From assembly GCA_003225055.1 (NCBI GenBank), contig QIAU01000176.1:1-34052 (forward strand): 34,052 nt of DNA, in the 5' to 3' direction. This document shows positions 8,030-15,067 of this stretch, in pieces. A program made the position numbers and the translations under genes. Numbering within the stretch: position 1 is the stretch's first letter; every line of letters begins with the position of its first letter. This DNA is from Acidobacteriota bacterium (GTDB taxonomy: Bacteria; Acidobacteriota; Terriglobia; Terriglobales; Acidobacteriaceae). The notes beneath the pieces are model-generated. The model ran no database searches and was not told where the DNA came from. It worked only from the letters and a program-made list of their open reading frames with translations.

Positions 8030-8052
8030 TGTGCTATGGCGATGTTACGCCG
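8030..8052 (+). repeat. Copy of small hairpin repeat (GGCG-ATGTTA-CGCC)
   Basis: TATGGCGATGTTACGCCGGTTG differs from the copy at 2106-2127 at only two positions. The arms GGCG/CGCC enclose six bases. It falls between the palindrome and the start of the small gene, possibly in its 5' leader. Confidence 0.5.
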
Positions 8053-8080
8053 GTTGCCCCGGGGACGGAATCATGGCAGC

Positions 8081-8410
8081 GTGCTGACCAGCTTGAAGTT
8101 CTGGCTTGCTGTGCGAAGGGCAAAGCGTGAAATTGAAGCCATTGCACGCCACCATTGCCCGAACGCCGAGGTGAGCAGTCGCAGGGGCGCTACCGCCAAG
8201 CATCTATCTTTCCGCATCGCTGTCAATACGGACAAAGAGCGCGACTGCATGCGTGCGGAGCCAAACCTGTACCAGCAATTCTGCAACGCGTTAGTCCGCG
8301 TTGGCTATCCTTCAGAGGCTGCTCCGGGCGTACGTTTTCGCATTGAGTCACAAGAAACGGTTGACCGCGACTACGGCGGAAGTTGGCAGGAAGAAAGTCA
8401 AATGCCATGA
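8081..8410 (+). CDS. Conserved-looking small hypothetical protein
   Basis: From GTG8081 the product is 109 residues: an N-terminal basic helix (SLKFWLAVRRAKREIEAIAR), a middle with HLSFRIAVNTDKERD, and a C-terminus LVRVGYPSEAAPGVRFRIES followed by QETVDRDYGGSW. The end resembles uncharacterised proteins I recall ending in SQETVDR-YGG-W, but I know no function. The frame is open upstream to ATG8036, but that would translate the hairpin repeat, so GTG8081 is preferred; neither has a strong ribosome site. It is probably cytoplasmic and acidic-basic mixed. The element at 8420 begins right after the stop. Confidence 0.6.
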   Translation: MLTSLKFWLAVRRAKREIEAIARHHCPNAEVSSRRGATAKHLSFRIAVNTDKERDCMRAEPNLYQQFCNALVRVGYPSEAAPGVRFRIESQETVDRDYGGSWQEESQMP

Positions 8411-8419
8411 CGCTGGACA

Positions 8420-9350
8420 CCAGGTCCATCGTGGTTGGGATAGAACTCGGACGCGCTTGCTGTAGGCGGAGGGTTACCACTCTCACCCTTTCGGTAGCGA
8501 GGTGGGATCACAATTCCGCCGTGGCCACGGTTTCCGAAGCCCCCCTATCATGCCGGACGGCCGAGTTTCTCAGGTCCGGTTGGAAGTCTTGGCAGTTCGT
8601 CGGTGAGCCTTCCCATCCGCGGCGAGGCTTAAGCGCTGGTTCGCATACGCCCCGTATTCGCATGGTTTGCTCACGGCTTAGTGTCATCTCCCACGTCGGC
8701 TTATCGCCGGCTCTGTGTCCGGCCACCGCGCTGACTATGGCACCACCAAGTACCCAGAGTCCCTTTGCCTGATATCGGCATTACCTTTATCAGGGAGACG
8801 TGGATCGCCTCCTGCGAGGACATTACTCCCCGGTCATGGCTCTTACGGACTCATTCGTCAGTCCCGTTCGGCTCTCCTCTCCTTCGGCCTAAGCCTCGTT
8901 CGAGGAGTTTGTGCAGGTTGCTACCAGCCCCTGCTACCGATGGGACTTTCCCGACGTTATCCCTGTGAATCCTTCCCTGGGTGCCTGGGCCCCTGTCACG
9001 GCGGTACCGCGGAGTGCCTCTGCCTGTTTCTTCCTCCACGTCATCGGCCTTCCCCCGTACGCTATCGAGGTCGGCTATTCCCGCGTCTTCACGTCGAAAC
9101 GATTTCTTGACGGATCGCTTTTTCGAGACTGCAGCCATTTCTTTATGTTCAAGCCCCCAAGTTTGCTCGCCTCCCCGATCGTTCCTACTGCTGCGACCTA
9201 CGTCGCAGGGCAGCCGAGGCTTTTACATCCGAGCAGAACATGCTTCGTTTCCTCCACATGCATCGGACATGCTAACCACCCGACTCAGGCAATTGGTGGT
9301 GTGGGGACTTACACCCCACTAGATTCACAGCCTTGTCGGCTGCTCCAGCA
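8420..9350 (-). ncRNA. Probable non-coding structured or retroelement-like element
   Basis: This ~0.93 kb block has long stop-poor frames in several phases on both strands, none with plausible protein composition. That is the usual sign of conserved, GC-rich non-coding DNA. Read on the minus strand it starts with stem-loops: CAGCC/GGCTG, then GTGGGG-TGTAAGT-CCCCAC (plus 9301-9319), and continues with many short complementary blocks. The GGGG-TGTAAGT-CCCC stem near the 5' end recalls HEARO/omega-type RNAs and leaders of some group II-type reverse-transcriptase elements, but no IscB, HNH or RT gene lies downstream. It fits snugly between the small gene at 8410 and a hairpin-repeat copy at 9354. 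The family is not assigned; strand is inferred. Confidence 0.35.
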
Positions 9351-9353
9351 CTA

Positions 9354-9370
9354 ACGCGATTTTTCGCCAA
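9354..9370 (+). repeat. Copy of small hairpin repeat (GCGA-TTTT-TCGC)
   Basis: ACGCGATTTTTCGCCAA matches the GGCGATTTTTCGCCAA core with one base changed at the 5' arm. It marks the right edge of the non-coding element. Confidence 0.5.
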
Positions 9371-9451
9371 TTGGCAAGCACCTCGGCACCTCATGATTTG
9401 ACTGTATGTCCTGTACTATGACTGGGAATGACTTTTACGGCGGAGGGCTAG

Positions 9452-10254
9452 GTGAAAACGGCGTCTCGGTTCCTAACAGATCTCGTTCTCTGCGTGTCTG
9501 TCCTCGTTCCGCTCACTTCCCAAGGCGCTGATCCGAAAGAGACTATCCGACAAGCACGCGAAAGCTATTACAGCTTGAAGGGCCAGGGTCTCACGGAGTT
9601 CCGATGTCAAGTAGACCCGGATTGGGATTCGATATTCAAAGGTGTAAAGACCGACGCTGTAGGGCGGGGGCAGGTTCTACCAATCCTGAAAAAGACGCAT
9701 TCCCAACTGCTGGTCGGCCCGAAGGTAGTTCGTCAGTGTCGCACCAGACCGAGGTCGCACCCCCGAACGAGAAGGTTGCTGAGCGAGTTCGCTCGTCGGT
9801 TGCAGGTGTCGAGCAGATTCTGACTGGTTTTTTGCAGACATGGTCAGTTTTCGTGATCAGCCCGCCTCTTCCCAGTATCGACAGCGAATATGAACTGCAG
9901 GATCTCGGCGAGAAATTCCGCTTAAGCTATCGTGAAGGACAAGCTGATATCGTAACGTCAATGTCTCACGATTTCGCGATTGATGAATTGAAGGCAACGA
10001 CGCCAGAATTTGAAGGTTCTGTTCGTCCAAAACTGTCCCGCAACAAAGAGGGATTCCTTCTAGGCGGCTGGGAGGCCACCTACAAGGCTGCTTCCGGTGC
10101 TCCCCAGCAATTAGCGGTCAAAATCGAATACGGAAATGTTGAAGGATTTAGATTGCCCACCACTGTGGAAGTGGTCACATCCCTTGATATCCATCTGACT
10201 TTTGCTGACTATCAAGTCAAGCGCAGAATTCCCAGCGCCACTGTCGAACACTAA
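9452..10254 (+). pseudogene. Secreted protein of unknown function, one-base frameshift
   Basis: The gene starts at GTG9452 with GGAGGG four bases upstream. A signal peptide (TDLVLCVSVLVPLTSQGADP) is followed by KETIRQARESYYSLKGQG. At about 9718-9722 the frame is lost: LLVGP continues naturally only in the -1 phase as EGSSSVSHQTEVAPPNEKVA and on to 10254. A single missing base in GGCCCGAAGG repairs it to about 267 residues. The C-terminal half (FRLSYREGQADIVTSMSHDF, GFRLPTTVEVV) has the alternating pattern of a LolA- or DUF4292-like beta fold, but this is only a suggestion. It is either a real pseudogene or a sequence error. Confidence 0.65.
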
Positions 10255-10298
10255 GGAATAGATTGTTGACGAAACCGGCGATTTGATTCATTGACCGC

Positions 10299-10847
10299 AT
10301 GAGATTCATAGCGCGGTGTCTTGTCAAAATCGCTCTCTCAGTCGGCCTATGCCTTTGTGGGGCAGCACAGGTGAAAACGGAACTACACGGCCGTGGACGG
10401 GAATGGCTCTCGTGGACCCCCGTGCAACGACGTGCTTATGTCTATGGTTTCGCTGACGGCCATATGCTCGGATTCTCCAACGCTTGTCATTTAGCCGACC
10501 AGTTGTTCGAAACCGACAAGCCGCATCGTCTTGGTGATGAGCGGCACCCTACCGAGGTACCATCCGGTCGCTGTCTTGCTCATCGTGGCGAGTTTCAACA
10601 CATCAAGTTCGATGGAGAAGGTCACTTTGTCGGGGTCAATGAGTATGCAGACGTCATAACCACCTTCTACGAAAAACACACCACCTGCCGAGACTTCCCA
10701 TTCCCGTTCCTGTTGCAGGCGCTCGGATCGAAGTACGTAACCGCAGACCAGTTGTATAACTTGGCTTTGAAGGGCGAACTGAAGGGCTACGAACTACGCG
10801 GTCGTGAATGGTGCAGCGGGGTGAGTCCTCAGGTACCGAGTCCATAA
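10299..10847 (+). CDS. Secreted protein of unknown function
   Basis: The 182-residue product has a signal peptide (CLVKIALSVGLCLCGAAQ). The mature part opens with WLSWTPVQRRAYVYGFADGH, containing a helix ending GFADGHMLGF, and later has EYADVITTFYEKHTTCRDFP. The cysteines at CHLAD, RCLAH and TTCRD may form disulfides. The helical pattern vaguely recalls Rap1a/Tai-type immunity proteins, but I would not annotate it so without a search. It follows the frameshifted secreted protein by 44 bases on the same strand and could be co-expressed. Confidence 0.65.
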   Translation: MRFIARCLVKIALSVGLCLCGAAQVKTELHGRGREWLSWTPVQRRAYVYGFADGHMLGFSNACHLADQLFETDKPHRLGDERHPTEVPSGRCLAHRGEFQHIKFDGEGHFVGVNEYADVITTFYEKHTTCRDFPFPFLLQALGSKYVTADQLYNLALKGELKGYELRGREWCSGVSPQVPSP

Positions 10848-10860
10848 CTGTTGCCAGGCC

Positions 10861-10908
10861 ATGTCACTCAGAACCGGGTCAACGAGTGACATGGCGATTT
10901 TTCGCCAA
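10861..10908 (+). repeat. Composite: 9-base inverted repeat plus GGCGA hairpin
   Basis: ATGTCACTC (10861-10869) and GAGTGACAT (10884-10892) are perfect inverted repeats around 14 bases. The next base begins GGCGA-TTTT-TCGCC (10893-10906). The two hairpins stand back to back 13 bases after a stop codon. The flank resembles the copy at 5722-5757, so this is the most complete member of the family. A terminator role is possible but no U tract follows. Confidence 0.7.
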
Positions 10909-11257
10909 CTCCGACGAGAAGCTGATAACCCTTGTTGCCGCTACTCATCCAAAGCCAACGCCAGTACCCGCCGTAAGTATTCACCCAGAGTCGCTGTACG
11001 TGGTAAGGACGCCCGCCGAATGTTAAGTTGTAGGGCGAGCCTCTCATTGACGTTGGGAAAATGGAAAAATGGAAAAATGGGATTTATTGACACGCCATTC
11101 TTTGCGAGTTAGTATCTGCGCCAACCTCTGCGAACCATTGGTGAACCATCTCTCTCCTGCCGGGTCCGGTCCGATGGGGTTTCGGGTCCATCTTGGGAAC
11201 GAGTCCAGGCATTTCAGCCCCGGAAAAGCGATCTATCAGTCCGTAAGTTGGGCAGAA
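10909..11257. other. Gene-free stretch with short tandem repeat
   Basis: No gene is seen. At 11057-11080 there are three near-identical GAAAA(A)TG units in tandem. The end of the segment leads to the ribosome site of the secreted protein starting at 11271. Confidence 0.5.
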
Positions 11258-11270
11258 TGGAGGCCCTCCA
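11258..11270 (+). promoter_or_regulatory. Ribosome site inside a 13-base palindrome
   Basis: TGGAGGCCCTCCA ends at the base before ATG11271 and contains GGAGG. The Shine-Dalgarno can pair with the downstream CCTCC in a tight hairpin, which may lower or gate translation. Confidence 0.4.
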
Positions 11271-11729
11271 ATGCAACGAATACAAAGGTCCTTAATGGCT
11301 ATCGCTATTGTGACGACAACGGCGCTGGCCTTGGTAATGTTCGGACATCGTAATGTCGCACAAGCGAACGACGAAGGATGTAATGCTGCCACTGTACAAG
11401 GTACTTACGGTTCTGCCATCGGTGGTTTCGTCAGCACGACGTTCAGCGGCAGTCCGCAACTGGTTGGCGAGTTCGTTCCTCTTGCCGCAGCTGGTACCTT
11501 CTCCTTTGACGGCCAGGGAACCACCTCCCGCTCATTCACGGTGAGTTTTGGTGGGGCTACTTTTCCCCTCAGCGACTCCGGACCATATACCGTGAGTAGG
11601 GACTGCACCCTGTCCGCAACCTACTCCGATGGCACTTGGAGCATGGTCATCATAGGCCGTGGCCGGGAGATCAAGGCGATGAACACCGCGCCGGGAACCG
11701 CCGTTCAGGGAGTTCTGACAAGGCAATAG
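11271..11729 (+). CDS. Secreted, beta-rich protein of unknown function
   Basis: The 152-residue product has an N-terminal signal peptide (MAIAIVTTTALALVMFGHRN, cleavage near AQA). The mature part is Gly/Ser/Thr-rich with alternating beta pattern: ATVQGTYGSAIGGFV, AAGTFSFDGQGTTSRSFTVS, YTVSRDCTLSATYSDG. Small secreted proteins with GTYG and FSFDGQG motifs recur in Acidobacteriota, to my recollection, with no known role. It has two cysteines, probably paired. The ribosome site is the palindromic GGAGG just upstream. Two strong hairpins follow the stop. Confidence 0.65.
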   Translation: MQRIQRSLMAIAIVTTTALALVMFGHRNVAQANDEGCNAATVQGTYGSAIGGFVSTTFSGSPQLVGEFVPLAAAGTFSFDGQGTTSRSFTVSFGGATFPLSDSGPYTVSRDCTLSATYSDGTWSMVIIGRGREIKAMNTAPGTAVQGVLTRQ

Positions 11730-11751
11730 ACCTTCGAGGGTGATCGCGGGT

Positions 11752-11787
11752 GCCGTCCTTTCGCGTCTTTGCGGAAGGGTGGACGGC
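11752..11787. terminator. Hairpin after convergent genes
   Basis: GCCGTCC (11752-11758) pairs with GGACGGC (11781-11787), and CCTTTCGC with GCGGAAGG inside, leaving a GTCTTT loop. It lies between two converging genes and can serve either direction. There is no strong U tract, so it may be a REP-like repeat, not a simple terminator. Confidence 0.5.
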
Positions 11788-11837
11788 GCTTCCCAGAATT
11801 TCAGCCAACGTCTCACGTCGAATTTACACACCGTGAT

Positions 11838-11869
11838 GCCCGCCCTTGCAAAGAACGCAAGGGTGGGGC
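11838..11869. terminator. Second hairpin between convergent genes (REP-like)
   Basis: GCCCGCCCTTGC (11838-11849) pairs with GCAAGGGTGGGGC (11857-11869) with a small bulge and an AAAGAAC loop. I recall a GCCCCACCCTTGC-type dispersed repeat in other Acidobacteriota, unverified. With the hairpin at 11752 it forms a tandem structure in the intergenic gap. Confidence 0.5.
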
Positions 11870-11968
11870 ACCCTCAGTTGTGGTGATCCCCTGAAAGAAA
11901 AGTGGGCCACCCGCCATTTTGAGTGCTGTTTAACGTCAAATGATCGGAACGCACAACCGTAATTGAGC

Positions 11969-12440
11969 CTACTTCTTTTTCAAAGCTTCGTCTGACGTGA
12001 TCTCTTTGCCTGCGTCGTCCACATAGTGAATAGCGAACGGCCCGTCTGTGTACACAAAAAGAGTGCACTCGCGGACGCAAACAAAATTCATGACATGTTG
12101 TGGCGGAACCGATAGAAAACTCCCCGCCGACAACTGCACGGGCTTCTCGTTCTTGATTGCCGTGTGCGCTGTGCCACTGACCATCATGATGTTCTCTGTT
12201 GACGGATGCCAATGCCAAGGTACGGAGCATCCCGCGCCGCCCTTCATCTTGAGGATGGACGCTTCTTTGCCGGGGTCTCCCTGCTGCGCCGCCATCACGA
12301 AGCACTCGGGCGTGCCCGGCATATGGACCATTGGAATAGCGTCTGGGTGCATCGTTCTGTTGTCCTGCGCTTGCGACGACAAAGCATAAGGAAGCGATCA
12401 ACGATACGAGTGTGAGCATGCGCATCGAGTAGAGCCTCAT
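11969..12440 (-). pseudogene. Secreted cupin-domain protein, frameshift in the signal peptide
   Basis: ATG12440 has an excellent AAGGAGGG ribosome site and encodes a signal peptide start (MRMLTLVSLIASLCFV). The cupin body (SSQAQDNRTMHPDAIPMVHM, WHWHPSTENIMMVSGTA, SFLSVPPQHVMNF) is in the +1 phase, open from TTG12382 to 11969. One extra T in the TTTGTCG run at about 12382 explains it; without it the leader would read ASLCLSSQAQ. The HWHPSTE(N) motif gives His-x-His and Glu metal ligands and PPQHVMNF the fourth His, as in single-domain cupins. Either the gene is dead, or a leaderless cytoplasmic form starts at TTG12382. Substrate unknown. Confidence 0.75.
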
Positions 12441-12608
12441 CTGAACCCTCCTTAGCCTTTCAGCGTGCGAACCTGCGTCTCTCGGGCCGGGAGTATACCT
12501 CGATTCAAGCTGTTGCACGCCGGAAATTGGGGTTTTCCGCAAGGCGTCCCAGTTTTGTCTTTTTCAAGTCCCCGGCCAGAGTCGGCAGAAGTCAACTGGC
12601 GATTTCAC

Positions 12609-12929
12609 TTATCGGCCACTAGTAGAGGCCTTACTGCATCGAATAACGCGCCCAATAACCGAGCCCTCGCCTTCCAACAGGCTTTGGGCCTCCGCGAAAG
12701 CTGGATTGGAACGGTTTAGCTTGTTCGCCCAACGCAGCAGCATTGTCATCTTCTCCTCGAAGTCGGACTCGGCCCATGGATTTGGTCTGACGACCTCGCG
12801 CCCAGACCTATAATGCTCGGAACCAAAGAGGCGGTTCTTATCGGAATCGTGCAGGGAGGAGTCGGTTTCCTTGTAGGCAGCGTAGTTGATGCTGTCCACG
12901 ATGATTTGCCGGGCTTCTTCCAAGGTCAT
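12609..12929 (-). CDS. Hypothetical small soluble protein
   Basis: The 106-residue frame starts MTLEEARQIIVDSINYAAYK and has a helical, acidic-basic composition with no signal or membrane segment. Residues 60-85 (KMTMLLRWANKLNRSNPAFA) form a likely amphipathic helix. No good ribosome site is visible and I do not recognise a family. The C-terminal 15 residues (VIRCSKASTSGR) look like run-on sequence, so the 3' end may be disturbed. Its composition supports a gene, with caution. Confidence 0.45.
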   Translation of the reverse strand: MTLEEARQIIVDSINYAAYKETDSSLHDSDKNRLFGSEHYRSGREVVRPNPWAESDFEEKMTMLLRWANKLNRSNPAFAEAQSLLEGEGSVIGRVIRCSKASTSGR

Positions 12930-13008
12930 ACACAGCGGTCGTGCCCGGGATAAGTTGTTACCAACTCATTCCGGGGAGGAGGGAACAAAAATCTTGAATC
13001 AAAGGAGA

Positions 13009-13764
13009 ATGAAATTGAAGACGATCTCGATTTTGATGTTGCTGCTTGCGCTGGCCCTGCCGGTCAGCGCAATGCCAAAGAGTGAAGGCCGCTACGACCA
13101 GCAGATTCAGGCCACAGCGATAGAGGAACTGCGTAAACGCGACAGGTTCAAAGAAGTTACTGTCACGGTCGAGGACGGCATTGTGACCTTGTCTGGCAAC
13201 GTAGAACTTTACATCGACAAGGTCGATGCGGAAAAGAAAGTGCGCAAGGTCCAGAAAGTTGATGGCGTGCGAAATCACATTGAGGTCGCGAGCAGCGTTC
13301 ACGATGAGATTCTGCGTGATCAACTATCGAACAAGGTGCGCTATGACCGGATCGGATACGGCATTGTGTTCAACAATCTGACGTTGAGTGTCGAAGACGG
13401 CGTTGCGACCGTGGGAGGCAAGGTGCGGAACTATCCGGACCGCGACTCCGCCATCGCGATCGTGGAAACCACCCCCGGCGTCAAAGATGTCATCGATGAA
13501 ATCGACGTGGCACCCACCTCGATCAGCGATGACAGGCTGCGAGTAGCTCTGGCGCGGTCTGTTTATGGCCACTCGACGCTCCAGAAGTATGCGCTCGATC
13601 CGCAAGCGCCAATTCGCATCGTGGTGGAGAACGGCAATGTCGAACTCCACGGTGTTGTCGCGAACAACCTGGACAGGCTGGTGGCTTATATGCAGGCTAG
13701 CTCTCTCCCCGGTGTGTTCAGTGTAAAGAACAACATCATGATTGCATCGGAAGTGAGCCGGTAA
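13009..13764 (+). CDS. Periplasmic protein with three BON domains (OsmY-like)
   Basis: The 251-residue product has a signal peptide (KTISILMLLLALALPVSAMP). Three BON modules follow: residues ~25-88 (VTVEDGIVTLSGNVELYIDK), ~95-160 (LTLSVEDGVATVGGKVRNYP) and ~165-245 (IRIVVENGNVELHGVVANNL). Each has the typical helix, strand, G-x-V pattern. BON domains bind phospholipid surfaces, and OsmY-like proteins help protect the periplasm under osmotic and envelope stress. AAAGGAG lies immediately before ATG13009, unusually close, so TTG12994 or TTG13015 is possible. A strong terminator follows the gene; a membrane protease gene comes next. Confidence 0.85.
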   Translation: MKLKTISILMLLLALALPVSAMPKSEGRYDQQIQATAIEELRKRDRFKEVTVTVEDGIVTLSGNVELYIDKVDAEKKVRKVQKVDGVRNHIEVASSVHDEILRDQLSNKVRYDRIGYGIVFNNLTLSVEDGVATVGGKVRNYPDRDSAIAIVETTPGVKDVIDEIDVAPTSISDDRLRVALARSVYGHSTLQKYALDPQAPIRIVVENGNVELHGVVANNLDRLVAYMQASSLPGVFSVKNNIMIASEVSR

Positions 13765-13772
13765 GTCTCATT

Positions 13773-13803
13773 AAGGCCCTGCCCTCATGGGCGGGGCCTT
13801 TCC
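13773..13803 (+). terminator. Rho-independent terminator
   Basis: AAGGCCCTGCCC and GGGCGGGGCCTT form a 12-base-pair stem (one G-T pair) around TCAT, followed by TTT. It sits eight bases after the BON gene stop and separates it from the protease gene. Confidence 0.85.
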
Positions 13804-13838
13804 GCTGGCGAGGATGTTTGTGCACGGAGGGAGGACCC

Positions 13839-14984
13839 ATGAAGTGGTCTTGGAAGATCGGTACTTTTGCCGGAGTTGCACTCTACATGCACGCCACGTT
13901 TCCACTGCTCCTGGGATGGATTGCACTAACGCACTGGATGCAATCCCACGGCCTGCTTCCGGCGCTGCTGGGGATAAGTCTTACCGTCGCTCTTTTTGTG
14001 TGCGTGGTTCTGCATGAATACGGACATGCTTTCGCTGCCCGCCGGTTTGGCATCGCTACAAAAGACATTACGTTCTTACTCATCGGCGGCATAGCGCGGC
14101 TGGAACGTATACCAGAGAAACCCGAGCATGAACTGTGGGTAGCTCTGGCCGGACCAGCGGTCAATGTCGCCTTGGCCTCTGTGCTGGGAATCTATCTGTT
14201 GTTCAGTGGCCACTTCGAACCGGTCCGGCAAATCGGCCTGACGCACGGCATGTTCCTTGAGAGAATTCTGTTCGCCAACCTGTTCCTTGCGGGCTTCAAC
14301 CTGATCCCTGCATTCCCAATGGATGGAGGGCGTGTGCTACGCGCTCTTCTGGCCAAACGCATGGAATACAAGCAGGCCACCCGGATCGCAGCCGGCGTGG
14401 GTCAAGGCTCGGCTGTCATCCTCGGATTTATCGGTTTATTCACGAATCCGTTTCTCGTGTTTGTCGCGTTGTTCGTTTGGATTAGTGCAAACCAGGAGGC
14501 GGCGCTGGTGGAGACGAAATCCGCACTGGGTTCGGTTCTTGCAAAGGACGCGATGATTCCCGAGTTCCGGACTCTGTCGCCACAAGATGAGCTTTCGAAA
14601 GCAGTAACGCTCGTGCTCGACGGCTGGCAGCAGGATTTTCCCGTAGTGGACCAGGGGCGCGTTGTGGGCATGCTGTTGCGGTCGGATATGATCGCGAGCC
14701 TGGCCAACGGCGACGTTCGCGCAAATGTTGACAAGGCAATGCGCCACGACTTTCCTGTCGCCTCCCCTGCAGAGCCCCTGGAGTCGGTGTTCACCCGGTT
14801 GCACGAAACTGAAGTCGCTACCATGCCCATCATCGATAACGGCCAATTACTAGGACTCGTCACTCTCGGAAACCTGGCCGAGCACATGATGGAGCAAACC
14901 GCTATGACGAAAGCCGGCAAGATGATGGGGAACTGTCCCATCAAAGTCGATCTTCTGACGCTGACCGGACGTGCCGTCACTTAG
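13839..14984 (+). CDS. Site-2 protease family (M50) membrane metalloprotease with tandem CBS domains
   Basis: The 381-residue protein has zinc ligands HEYGH at residues 59-63 and the paired motif NLIPAFPMDGGR at 154-165, the signature of M50B/S2P intramembrane proteases. About six hydrophobic segments span residues 10-220. Residues ~235-360 form two CBS modules (AKDAMIPEFRTLSPQDELSK and later VATMPIIDNGQLLGLVTL), which usually bind adenine nucleotides and regulate activity. Such SpoIVFB-like proteins cut membrane-anchored regulators. GGAGGGAGG at 13827-13834 fixes ATG13839 as the start. Neighbours are a BON protein and TerC, fitting an envelope-stress neighbourhood, but the substrate cannot be inferred. 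Confidence 0.9.
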   Translation: MKWSWKIGTFAGVALYMHATFPLLLGWIALTHWMQSHGLLPALLGISLTVALFVCVVLHEYGHAFAARRFGIATKDITFLLIGGIARLERIPEKPEHELWVALAGPAVNVALASVLGIYLLFSGHFEPVRQIGLTHGMFLERILFANLFLAGFNLIPAFPMDGGRVLRALLAKRMEYKQATRIAAGVGQGSAVILGFIGLFTNPFLVFVALFVWISANQEAALVETKSALGSVLAKDAMIPEFRTLSPQDELSKAVTLVLDGWQQDFPVVDQGRVVGMLLRSDMIASLANGDVRANVDKAMRHDFPVASPAEPLESVFTRLHETEVATMPIIDNGQLLGLVTLGNLAEHMMEQTAMTKAGKMMGNCPIKVDLLTLTGRAVT

Positions 14985-15067
14985 GAACCGCCCAGTCGAT
15001 GGCGGTTGCCCTTATTTCATCTGTTCCCGCGAAAAAGCAGCGCTAGCGGAATCACGTGGAGGTGTTG

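Noticed and set aside
8715-9354. Several 95-147 codon frames on both strands
   Set aside because: They overlap each other in all phases and none looks like a protein; better explained as non-coding element.
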